From Patescibacteria group bacterium (GTDB taxonomy: Bacteria; Patescibacteriota; Patescibacteriia; SG8-24), in the NCBI GenBank assembly GCA_018813785.1, contig JAHJAU010000041.1:1-35500 (forward strand): a stretch of 35,500 nucleotides of DNA, read 5' to 3'. The position numbers and the translations under genes were made by a program. This document shows positions 26,956-34,745 of the stretch, one piece after another (positions within the stretch are counted from its first letter, which is position 1; each line of letters begins with the position of its first letter). The notes under the pieces were generated by a model. That model searched no databases. It was not told the origin of the DNA and was given only the letters and a program-made list of their open reading frames with translations.

Positions 26956-28341
26956 ATGTACGAAATTCGTGATCCAATTCACGGCACCATAAGTTTTTCT
27001 GAGCGAGAAAGACAGGTTATTGATCACAAATTTTTGCAGCGCCTACGTCACGTTCGGCAGCTGGGCTTGAGTTACCTGGTTTACCCCGGATCAATACATG
27101 ATCGTTTTTCACATAGCCTTGGTGCCATGCACGCAGTAAGTCGTATTTGGGATCGAATTATAGAAACCAGCGGCGAGGTATTACACCGACATTTTGAAGA
27201 TTTTGATTTGCAATATTTTCGTCGAATTTTACGCTTGGCCGGCCTATTGCATGATATTGGCCACCCACCACTATCACATGTTTCTGAGAGATTTATGCCG
27301 TCATTTAATGACCTGCGACTACCAGCTGATTGGTTTATTGATTTGGAGCGCAATAGACAGGCCAAACATGAGGATTACAGTGTTTTACTAATAGGTGCAT
27401 TATCTAATGCCGATAATTCTCCCTTATCACCGGATGAAGCGCAGGATATCGCATCTCTCATTCATCATGAAGTATTGCCATCACTATCCTGGGAAAAGCG
27501 TTTTGGTGAGGCTAACAGTGGTCGTTTTGGTATTCATCGGCTTCTACGTTCATTTATTTCTGGTGAGCTGGATTGTGATCGTATGGATTATCTCCTCCGA
27601 GATGCTTATTATACCGGGGTTGCTTACGGTACTTACGATATGGATCATCTGATAAGTAACTTAGGAGTAGTTGAGCATGATAATTTGATAGTTCCGACGA
27701 TTGATTCTACCGCCGTGCGAGCGTTTGAGGATTTTTTGCTAGCGCGGTATCACATGTTTTTGCAGGTTTATTTACACAAGACCACCATTGCTTTTGATCG
27801 ATTCTTGGAAAACGCAATGGTCACCAGAGAAATTGGATTGATTATTCCGGGCGAAGCTGAGGGTTTTTCTGATTTGCGTGATAGCACAATTACCGAGCGA
27901 ATATTTGATGCGGCTAAGTTTTCGGATAATTCTTGGTCAGTTCGTTTAGTTAATCGTATTCCACCCAAAATGTTATTTCGAGCATCAAATATGAACACTG
28001 ACGATCGAGCCATTATGGAACGTCTAATTACTGCCTTGAAGCAGGCGACTGTGCCGTTTTTCAAAATAGATTCGAAACAATATCTCTCTATGTCTGCCCC
28101 CGTTTCCGCCCGGGATCGAGTCAGCGGTTTAATGGTGCGACGAAAAATGTTTGGACGCATTGCTTTTGAGCCAGTTGAGCGTTATTCAGAACTACTTAAT
28201 AAATATAACGAGGTTATCGACTTATCTAATTTATATGTTTTACGCGAGGACTTGCCAGCTGCGCAGAAGGTGATCAATGAAATGGGTTGGCCAATTATCA
28301 CTGAATCAAACAAAGGACATCAAGCAAAATTTTTGGAATAA
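26956..28341 (+). CDS. HD-domain phosphohydrolase (SAMHD1/dGTPase-like)
   Basis: MYEIRDPIHGTISFSERERQVIDHKFLQRLRHVRQLGLSYLVYPGSIHDRFSHSLGAMHAV...LAGLLHDIGHPPLSHVSE...GELDCDRMDYLLRDAYYTGVAYG. Confidence 0.93.
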   Translation: MYEIRDPIHGTISFSERERQVIDHKFLQRLRHVRQLGLSYLVYPGSIHDRFSHSLGAMHAVSRIWDRIIETSGEVLHRHFEDFDLQYFRRILRLAGLLHDIGHPPLSHVSERFMPSFNDLRLPADWFIDLERNRQAKHEDYSVLLIGALSNADNSPLSPDEAQDIASLIHHEVLPSLSWEKRFGEANSGRFGIHRLLRSFISGELDCDRMDYLLRDAYYTGVAYGTYDMDHLISNLGVVEHDNLIVPTIDSTAVRAFEDFLLARYHMFLQVYLHKTTIAFDRFLENAMVTREIGLIIPGEAEGFSDLRDSTITERIFDAAKFSDNSWSVRLVNRIPPKMLFRASNMNTDDRAIMERLITALKQATVPFFKIDSKQYLSMSAPVSARDRVSGLMVRRKMFGRIAFEPVERYSELLNKYNEVIDLSNLYVLREDLPAAQKVINEMGWPIITESNKGHQAKFLE

Positions 28342-28365
28342 AGATCAATCCTCTCGGTTAAAGAT

Positions 28366-28394
28366 TTGAGGCATCAAAAGCACCTCATTTTTTG
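28366..28394 (+). terminator. Terminator after HD-domain gene
   Basis: TGAGG...CCTCA hairpin followed by TTTTTT. Confidence 0.7.
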
Positions 28395-28426
28395 TTTGCC
28401 CGACCTTTTTATGCACATTAATCGCA

Positions 28427-28455
28427 TTGACACTCACTCTACTCAGCTCTAAGTT
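28427..28455 (+). promoter_or_regulatory. Putative promoter TTGACA-N17-TAAGTT
   Basis: TTGACA 28427-28432, TAAGTT 28450-28455, upstream of SD-led gene 28503. Confidence 0.4.
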
Positions 28456-28502
28456 TAGGGTGGTTCTTTAGCATTTATAGTCACAAAACACGAACAGGAA
28501 GG

Positions 28503-29255
28503 TTGTCGATGTCCAGAAAGAAATTAGATGCTAATGTTCTTTCCCCAGAAAGATCAGCGGAACTCGTCAGTTTGGCCGAGAATGTTTTACAGCGTTTTGA
28601 TCCGACCCAGGAACGTCGTTCCGTTTGGCGGAGGCCTCTGGCGATTGAGCTTTTGGGTCAGCCCGCATCTGGTAAGACCACAGCTCAGAGCGTACTGCGA
28701 CATTTTTTCCGTCGTCACAAATTCGAGGTGCACGCACCACGCGAGGGAGCTGAGGCGATTGAAGGACCGCGCCCAGCACCGGATTACAATCTGCATACGG
28801 TTGAGTGGGCGTTGCATCACGCGAGACTGCTACAACATAGTAAGCAGCATCATGTCGGCATCTTCGACCGCGCCATTTATGATGGAGTGGTGCGGATGGA
28901 GCACTATCTCAATGATGGTGTTATCACCAGCCAAGAGAGGGAAATCATAGAAGGATATTTCCTTCTTCCGGCAAACTCTCGCTTGTTCGATTTGCACGTT
29001 TTTTTGATGTGTCAACCTAACACTACGTTTAAGCGCAAGCATGGAGTCGAAGTCGTTCATAAGCCAGGCAAAACACTCAATACAGAGACTCTCAATCGTC
29101 TATATGGGGCTCATCAGCGGGTTTGGGATCGTCTCGGTTTAGGTCAGGATTCGCGTTTCGTTTGGCTGGATTCTGATCAGTTAAACCAACGAGAAGTAGC
29201 GGAAAAGATTCTCGAAGTGGCATTGGCTGCTTTCGAGCGACACTTGACAACCTGA
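28503..29255 (+). CDS. P-loop kinase-like protein (deoxynucleoside kinase-like)
   Basis: AIELLGQPASGKTTAQSVLRHFF Walker A; VGIFDRAIYDGVVRMEHYL resembles DR/ER motif; SD aggaaggttgtcgATG. Confidence 0.75.
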   Translation: MSMSRKKLDANVLSPERSAELVSLAENVLQRFDPTQERRSVWRRPLAIELLGQPASGKTTAQSVLRHFFRRHKFEVHAPREGAEAIEGPRPAPDYNLHTVEWALHHARLLQHSKQHHVGIFDRAIYDGVVRMEHYLNDGVITSQEREIIEGYFLLPANSRLFDLHVFLMCQPNTTFKRKHGVEVVHKPGKTLNTETLNRLYGAHQRVWDRLGLGQDSRFVWLDSDQLNQREVAEKILEVALAAFERHLTT

Positions 29256-29262
29256 TTCGTGT

Positions 29263-29288
29263 AGCCGACCCACCAAGTCGGCTTTTAT
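29263..29288 (+). terminator. Rho-independent terminator
   Basis: AGCCGAC ccaccaa GTCGGCT followed by TTTATTTTG. Confidence 0.8.
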
Positions 29289-29339
29289 TTTGTCATTGTT
29301 TTTTGAGTGTAGAGAAGCAGAGAAACTGGTTTAAGCTAA

Positions 29340-29368
29340 TTGACCACTTTTACACTTGTCGCTAAGGT
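29340..29368 (+). promoter_or_regulatory. Putative promoter TTGACC-N17-TAAGGT
   Basis: TTGACC 29340-29345, TAAGGT 29363-29368. Confidence 0.4.
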
Positions 29369-29415
29369 GGAAAAAGAGTGTTTCGTTCTTTTCTAAGGTT
29401 AGGAGAGGTGGTGTC

Positions 29416-30108
29416 ATGGATTTTGACCCAACAATATCCTTGATTCTGATAAGTTTTGGTTTGACGATCTTCGGAGCTCGTTTAGTCATTACGATGCTGA
29501 AAAATTCTGGCGAAGGTGATGAAGATCCTAAACGATTATCTAATGATCAAGTTCCAGCCTTGCCACCTAAACTTGGCAGTCCATATCGCCACAATGATGA
29601 ATTGACCGACAGCGACGAATCGAATGATGAAGATCCAGATGATGATGAAGAAAGACTTCGTCGTTTTGTCTATGCGGCCAGTCGATTGCGTGAACAATTG
29701 TCTGAGGTCGAACTACGGCGACTAGCCGAGCAACTCTATTTAGATGGATTACTCGATTCAATTGAGCAAGATGATGTCGATTCTGACTGGGAATCAGCCG
29801 CCATTTACGCTTTTTCTTTACGATGTAAGCCAGAAGACATTCCACCCCTGGTTGAGATTCTCGAAACTAGCCACTGTACTTATGCCAGACTGGCGGCCAT
29901 GAAGGCCTTGGCATCTCGTGGGCCAAGCAACCACCGGGTGATCAATGCCGTCGTGAAATGTGCCCTAGCTGATAACAGTTGGTCTGAAAAAGATAATGAG
30001 CGAACCAAGCAGGAAATTGAGCAACTGCGTTCAGCTGGTCAGCAGGTTCTGACACAATGGGAAAAAGATTTTTCAGAAATCATGACGAGATTCGTCACTT
30101 CTTCCTAG
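29416..30108 (+). CDS. Membrane-anchored acidic protein with HEAT/ARM-like helical segment
   Basis: SD ggagaggtggtgtcATG; N-terminal TM SLILISFGLTIFGARLVITML; acidic linker; PPLVEILETSHCTYARLAAMKALASRG suggests alpha-helical repeat. Confidence 0.75.
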   Translation: MDFDPTISLILISFGLTIFGARLVITMLKNSGEGDEDPKRLSNDQVPALPPKLGSPYRHNDELTDSDESNDEDPDDDEERLRRFVYAASRLREQLSEVELRRLAEQLYLDGLLDSIEQDDVDSDWESAAIYAFSLRCKPEDIPPLVEILETSHCTYARLAAMKALASRGPSNHRVINAVVKCALADNSWSEKDNERTKQEIEQLRSAGQQVLTQWEKDFSEIMTRFVTSS

Positions 30109-30135
30109 GGGTCAGCTTCCCAACTCAATAACTTA

Positions 30136-30161
30136 AAAGAGCGGAGTAATTCGCTCTTTTG
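30136..30161 (+). terminator. Terminator
   Basis: AAAAGAGCG gagtaatt CGCTCTTTT. Confidence 0.8.
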
Positions 30162-30557
30162 TTTACGGCGGTAGTGGCCGCATTATTGTTGACGGCCTTT
30201 CGAGAAAGTAGTAATTTTCGGAATCAGGAAAGCTATCTACAAGCCTTGGGCGGTATTTGGCCGGTCAGTGATCGAGTGTTGGCTGAAGTAGTACAGATCA
30301 CTAGCTACGAAGTGGAACCAGATGGTTCCTACCATCTGCGCGCCAGCAATATTCGTCATGATGCCGTGGAAGTACTCGCTTACTGGAGTCGGGAACACTC
30401 AGCAGAGTTGATGGCCGCCCTGCGCCGCATTGGGGCTTTTGGTCTGCAGGCAGATCCGATTGTGACGCCAGAGCTTCATTTGTTCCCAACATCGGTACCG
30501 ATTGATGAATCGGCCGAAGTCGTTGTGTCGCCTTCAGACGAAGCAGTCGGTATTTAA
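30159..30557 (+). CDS. Hypothetical protein (start uncertain)
   Basis: ORF open only from 30150; no early ATG (TTG/GTG candidates), N-terminal hydrophobic TAVVAALLLTAF; terminator directly after. Confidence 0.5.
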   Translation: MFTAVVAALLLTAFRESSNFRNQESYLQALGGIWPVSDRVLAEVVQITSYEVEPDGSYHLRASNIRHDAVEVLAYWSREHSAELMAALRRIGAFGLQADPIVTPELHLFPTSVPIDESAEVVVSPSDEAVGI

Positions 30558-30569
30558 CTTGCCGGACTT

Positions 30570-30596
30570 AGAGAGGATTTCGCCTCTCTTTTTTAT
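30570..30596 (+). terminator. Rho-independent terminator
   Basis: AGAGAGG atttcg CCTCTCT followed by T run. Confidence 0.85.
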
Positions 30597-30644
30597 ATCT
30601 CTCATTCGTAGTATTATTGGCACGAAAATATTAATCGTTATTCT

Positions 30645-31205
30645 ATGCGTATCGGATTAGATTTTGATGGTGTCATTGTTGATCACAGTGAGCACAAAAT
30701 TCGTTTGGCCGCTGATTTGGGTTATCGATTTGAGCCATGGCAAACTAATACCAACGTGATGGCTCATTTAGTGCCAGAGGAGCAATATCGAAATATCCAG
30801 GACATAATATACACTCATTTAACACTTCAGGCGCCGCCGGTCGTTGAGTCTCTCGAACACATTCGTAAATTGGGAGGGGAGCTGTATATTTTGTCGGCTC
30901 GACGCCAGGCGGCGGTTCGTTTTGCCCAGGATTGGTTGCAACAACACGGAGTTTACGATGTGATTCCAGCTCAGCGAATACATTTTTGCGGTAAAAGTAA
31001 TGAAAAAGGTGATTATTGTCGGCGACTAGGAATAGAATTATTTTTGGATGATAAATTGGCCGTGCTTAAAGTATTGGATCCTCAGGTTAAAAAATATCTT
31101 TTTGATAGTCATGGTGCGGCGGCAAAATTTGGTTTAGAGCACTCTTATAATATAGTTTCTGGTTGGCAGGAGTTTGCGAGCGAATTAGAAAAAGTTTTGG
31201 CCTGA
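30645..31205 (+). CDS. HAD-superfamily hydrolase (5'-nucleotidase-like)
   Basis: MRIGLDFDGVIVDHS motif I, LYILSARRQ motif II, FLDDKLAVLKVL motif IV. Confidence 0.82.
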   Translation: MRIGLDFDGVIVDHSEHKIRLAADLGYRFEPWQTNTNVMAHLVPEEQYRNIQDIIYTHLTLQAPPVVESLEHIRKLGGELYILSARRQAAVRFAQDWLQQHGVYDVIPAQRIHFCGKSNEKGDYCRRLGIELFLDDKLAVLKVLDPQVKKYLFDSHGAAAKFGLEHSYNIVSGWQEFASELEKVLA

Positions 31206-31228
31206 GTCAGAGTACAGCTTAAAAAACT

Positions 31229-31257
31229 ATCACTGACTGAGGTCAGTGATATTTGTT
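31229..31257 (+). terminator. Perfect-stem hairpin, probable terminator
   Basis: ATCACTGAC tgag GTCAGTGAT followed by ATTTGTTTT. Confidence 0.7.
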
Positions 31258-31291
31258 TTGGCGATCTTACTATCGATTATCTCAAGCTGTC

Positions 31292-31320
31292 TTGATTCCC
31301 GGCTATTCTTCTGTTATCAT
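31292..31320 (+). promoter_or_regulatory. Putative promoter for mnmA (near-leaderless)
   Basis: TTGATT-N17-TATCAT, -10 ends 8 nt before ATG 31329. Confidence 0.5.
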
Positions 31321-31328
31321 CAGCAGCT

Positions 31329-32420
31329 ATGACTGATCAGCAAAATAAAAAAGCTATTGTTGGTATGTCCGGCGGCGTGGATTCCAGTGTGGCCGCGGCT
31401 TTATTATTGCGCGCTGGTTATGAGGTGACCGGTGTTTTTATGAAAAATTGGTCAGATCGACACGAAGGCAACTTGGCAAATTCCAACGACAAGATGTGCA
31501 GCTGGCGAAAAGAGCGAGCTGATGCCCAAGCCGTAGCCGATCAACTCGGCATATCGTTAATTACTTTGGATTTTGAAGAGGACTATCGCCGCGAAGTTTA
31601 CGCTTATTTATTAGCGGAATATGAAGCCGGTCGGACACCCAATCCGGATGTGTTATGCAATGAAAAAGTGAAGTTTGGTTCGTTTTTGCAGCAAGCGCTG
31701 GAGATGGGGGCTGATATTGTCGCCACCGGTCATTACGTTCGAATTAAAAAGAATCAGGCGGTCTGTCAGCTTTTGGCGGCCGTTGATACCAATAAAGATC
31801 AATCTTATTTTCTGCATCGTTTGTCGCAGGAGCAGTTACGTCTGGTTGTATTTCCGCTTGGTGAATTAACCAAGCCAGAAGTCCGGGCTTTGGCCCGAGA
31901 CTTAAAGTTGTCGGTGGCTGACAAAAAAGACAGTGTGGGTATTTGTTTTGTTGGCGAAGTTAAAATGGATGAATTTCTTGGTCGGGCGATCGCTGGTCAC
32001 CCCGGGCCGATTATTAGTACCACCGGCCGGGTTGTTGGTCGTCATCGCGGCCTGGCTCCTTACACTATTGGTCAGCGACATGGTTTGGGATTGGGAGATG
32101 GCACACCATACTTTGTTGTTGGAAAAGACGTGATGCGCAATACTTTAATCGTAGCCGCCGGAGAGAATCCGCCCGAGTTATACTCCGATCAGCTGATCGC
32201 CTCTAATATTCATTGGATTTCCGGTGACGAGCCAAAATTTCCGTTGCGTTGTCTGGCTCGGATTAGATACCGGCAACCCTTACAGACTTGCCAAGTACAA
32301 AAGCTGGAAGATAACAGTTTGAGTGTGATTTTTGATCAACCTCAGCGGTCAATTACACCGGGTCAATTCGTGGTGTTTTATGATGGAGAAGTTTGTTTGG
32401 GTGGGGGAGCAATAGAGTAA
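31329..32420 (+). CDS. mnmA: tRNA-specific 2-thiouridylase
   Basis: AIVGMSGGVDSSVAAALLLRAGYEVTGVFMKNW, GRTPNPDVLCNEKVKFG, ATGHYVRI, NKDQSYFLHRL, DSVGICFVGE, YTIGQRHGLGLG. Confidence 0.97.
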   Translation: MTDQQNKKAIVGMSGGVDSSVAAALLLRAGYEVTGVFMKNWSDRHEGNLANSNDKMCSWRKERADAQAVADQLGISLITLDFEEDYRREVYAYLLAEYEAGRTPNPDVLCNEKVKFGSFLQQALEMGADIVATGHYVRIKKNQAVCQLLAAVDTNKDQSYFLHRLSQEQLRLVVFPLGELTKPEVRALARDLKLSVADKKDSVGICFVGEVKMDEFLGRAIAGHPGPIISTTGRVVGRHRGLAPYTIGQRHGLGLGDGTPYFVVGKDVMRNTLIVAAGENPPELYSDQLIASNIHWISGDEPKFPLRCLARIRYRQPLQTCQVQKLEDNSLSVIFDQPQRSITPGQFVVFYDGEVCLGGGAIE

Positions 32421-32451
32421 TAGAATGAAAGTTCGACATCAGATAATTTTA

Positions 32452-32490
32452 TCATCCACCGCAAAACCACGGGCTTTAGCCCGTGGATGA
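32452..32490 (+). mobile_element. IS200/IS605-end-like hairpin (possible solo end, MITE relic or omegaRNA-like scaffold)
   Basis: CCACGGGC(32467-32474) TTTA GCCCGTGG(32479-32486); competing pairing TCATCCAC(32452-32459)/GTGGATGA(32483-32490); no U-tract. Confidence 0.4.
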
Positions 32491-32567
32491 AGTGGTTGAA
32501 ATTTTAATTTGACCAGGTAACTGATTCCTGTATGCTTTAGTGGCATCCTAAACAAAGGAGTTGTTCG

Positions 32568-32855
32568 ATGCAACAAATCATAGTCGGCTTACAACTACTG
32601 CAAAACGTTTCGTTCTTTGCCTTTGCGCTATCCTTCGTGGCCATGTTGGTGGCCAATCATTACGTTGGCAAGCAAAAATTTGGTTCAGCTCGCCGCTGGA
32701 CATTGGTCTCAGCCATTTCGGCCAACGTGGTTTTGGCTTTTGAGGTCGCGGCCTTCGTATTCACCCTTTCACCATTTGCCGGATTTATGATCCTAGTCTG
32801 GGGATATTTTTCATATTTCAGCTGGAAGAGATACGGCGAGCTCAAAAATCTCTAA
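32568..32855 (+). CDS. Small hypothetical membrane protein (95 aa)
   Basis: SD aaaggagttgttcgATG; two or more hydrophobic segments FFAFALSFVAMLVANHYV and FEVAAFVFTLSPFAGFMILVWGYFSYF. Confidence 0.75.
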   Translation: MQQIIVGLQLLQNVSFFAFALSFVAMLVANHYVGKQKFGSARRWTLVSAISANVVLAFEVAAFVFTLSPFAGFMILVWGYFSYFSWKRYGELKNL

Positions 32856-32882
32856 GGGATATTTTCTGTCTTGAACATTTAT

Positions 32883-32906
32883 CCGCCTAGGCCTAGGCGG
32901 TTTTTT
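32883..32906 (+). terminator. Terminator built on a perfect 18-bp palindrome
   Basis: CCGCCTAGGCCTAGGCGG (32883-32900) followed by TTTTTT. Confidence 0.85.
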
Positions 32907-32916
32907 GTTGGCCGGC

Positions 32917-32946
32917 TTGACCTAATCGTAGTTAGATCGCTAAGCT
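32917..32946 (+). promoter_or_regulatory. Putative promoter TTGACC-N18-TAAGCT
   Basis: TTGACC 32917-32922, TAAGCT 32941-32946, upstream of SD-led M28 gene. Confidence 0.4.
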
Positions 32947-32978
32947 CTCTCACATGCTCTTTAAGAAAGGTGAGGTTG

Positions 32979-34001
32979 ATGATGAGTTGTGAAAATTTCT
33001 ATCGGAGAATCAAAAAATTGATCAAGGTGTTGATTCTACTAGCGGTAATAATTCCAGGTTGTCGCAGTAATACTTCCGCAGTCAGAGCTGTAGCTATGTT
33101 GCCGGAAGTTGATTCCACACTGTTTGATCCGCAGACATTTCTGTGTGAATTATCCGGTCGGACAGTGTCAGAATCGGATGCCCGAGCGATTGGCCAGCGT
33201 TATCGTCCGGAAGAGCGAGCTCGGGCAAGAATTATTATCGCCCGGGAATTACGTCGTATCGGTTTGTCGCCACGAGAACATACCTATGAAAATGGTCGGG
33301 AAGTATTTTATCCAGCCCCCGGTTATTATCCGGGTGAGGGTACGGCTCGCGGGGTAAATTTGTACGCCGAACTGCCGGCGACTATGCCTACCAATGATTG
33401 GATTGTCATTGGCGGTCATTATGACACGGTACTGGGTACGCCCGGAGCAGACGACAACGCCTCGGGTGTAACTGCAGTTTTGTTGGTGGCGACGGAACTA
33501 TTGCGTGTACCAGAACGACGAGCTAATCTCATATTCGTCTTTTTTGATCAAGAGGAAGTGGGGTTAGTGGGAAGTGACATGTTTGCCCAACGCTTGCTCG
33601 ACCAAGGGCGCAACATTATCACTTTTCACAACATAGATATGGTAGGTTGGGACGGTGATCACGATCGCGATATCGTTTTGATGCACGGAGTGAGTCTCGT
33701 GCCACCACTCGATGATCGTTATATGCGACTTTATACCCAGGCTGCTCAGTTTTTGCGGACGGAATCGGGGCGTGATTGTCGGCCAGGCGAGATTCTTCGA
33801 TCTGATACCAATCGTGGTGAACATATCACCTTCGAGATGCATGGTATTCAGGCAGTGACAGTCATCGAAGAATTTGCAGAAGAAGGTGATTTCAATCCTT
33901 ATTATCATCAACTTGGTGATTCCTGTGATCGGCTCGATTATTCATATCTTCGTCTGTGTGCTGATTTGGTAGTAGCCGTAGTAACCAGGCAATTACAGTA
34001 A
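32979..34001 (+). CDS. M28-family metallopeptidase lipoprotein
   Basis: Lipobox VIIPGCRS; VIGGHYDTVLGTPGADDNASGVTAVLLVATELL, FVFFDQEEVGLVGSDMFAQRL, NIDMVGWD, YYHQLGDSCDRLDYSYL. Confidence 0.9.
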   Translation: MMSCENFYRRIKKLIKVLILLAVIIPGCRSNTSAVRAVAMLPEVDSTLFDPQTFLCELSGRTVSESDARAIGQRYRPEERARARIIIARELRRIGLSPREHTYENGREVFYPAPGYYPGEGTARGVNLYAELPATMPTNDWIVIGGHYDTVLGTPGADDNASGVTAVLLVATELLRVPERRANLIFVFFDQEEVGLVGSDMFAQRLLDQGRNIITFHNIDMVGWDGDHDRDIVLMHGVSLVPPLDDRYMRLYTQAAQFLRTESGRDCRPGEILRSDTNRGEHITFEMHGIQAVTVIEEFAEEGDFNPYYHQLGDSCDRLDYSYLRLCADLVVAVVTRQLQ

Positions 34002-34010
34002 AATAAAAGT

Positions 34011-34032
34011 CCTCTCATTTTGAGAGGTTTTT
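34011..34032 (+). terminator. Rho-independent terminator
   Basis: CCTCTCA ttt TGAGAGG TTTTTG. Confidence 0.85.
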
Positions 34033-34111
34033 GTATAAGTCCTGTTTTTAACAGGTTGAATATTGGAGGTGATTTTGCTAATCTTTGAATAGGAATTGAC
34101 AAGCAAAATAT

Positions 34112-34714
34112 ATGCCAAACAAATTATTTTTTTTCTTATTGGCCGCCTTAATTTTAGCCGGCCTGGGATGTAAATCAGTCGATCAGTCGGAGATATGGTC
34201 CGACGAACCAATTGAATCCACTGCTGATCAGGTTGTCGATATTTTTGCACAACGACGCGCCTCAGATTCGATAACTAATTTATTACCAGTGGCATTGGTT
34301 TTAACTGAAGGACACGAAGCTCCGATTAATGGCGTTGAGCGATTAGCAGATAAAACATTTGGCTGCTCGGATCGTATCGGCTATGTGCGAGTATCACGTG
34401 AAACCGCAACTGATGATGTTGTTAAGGACGCTCTTGAAACTTTATTTGCTATTCGTGAGCCACAAACTAACGGAATGTTAAATTCGCTTTGGGAGTCGAC
34501 ATTAAAGGTTGAGCAGATTCGTAGTGTTGACGGTTTTATCACTGAAGTTTGGTTGACAGGCGATCTGTCATCTCCTGGTGTTTGTGCTGATCCGCGAATT
34601 AAAGAGCAGGTTGAAGCGACGGTGCGTCAGTATCGTCCGAATTACGAGATTATCCTAAACGGCGATGAAGCCAATTGGCGTTGTTTTGGTGATATGTCAG
34701 GACAGTGTCAGTAA
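34112..34714 (+). CDS. Hypothetical lipoprotein (200 aa)
   Basis: MPNKLFFFLLAALILAGLGCKS signal peptide with lipobox. Confidence 0.75.
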   Translation: MPNKLFFFLLAALILAGLGCKSVDQSEIWSDEPIESTADQVVDIFAQRRASDSITNLLPVALVLTEGHEAPINGVERLADKTFGCSDRIGYVRVSRETATDDVVKDALETLFAIREPQTNGMLNSLWESTLKVEQIRSVDGFITEVWLTGDLSSPGVCADPRIKEQVEATVRQYRPNYEIILNGDEANWRCFGDMSGQCQ

Positions 34715-34745
34715 AAAGCAAAAATTAGTGCTGGCCTAGCGTTAT

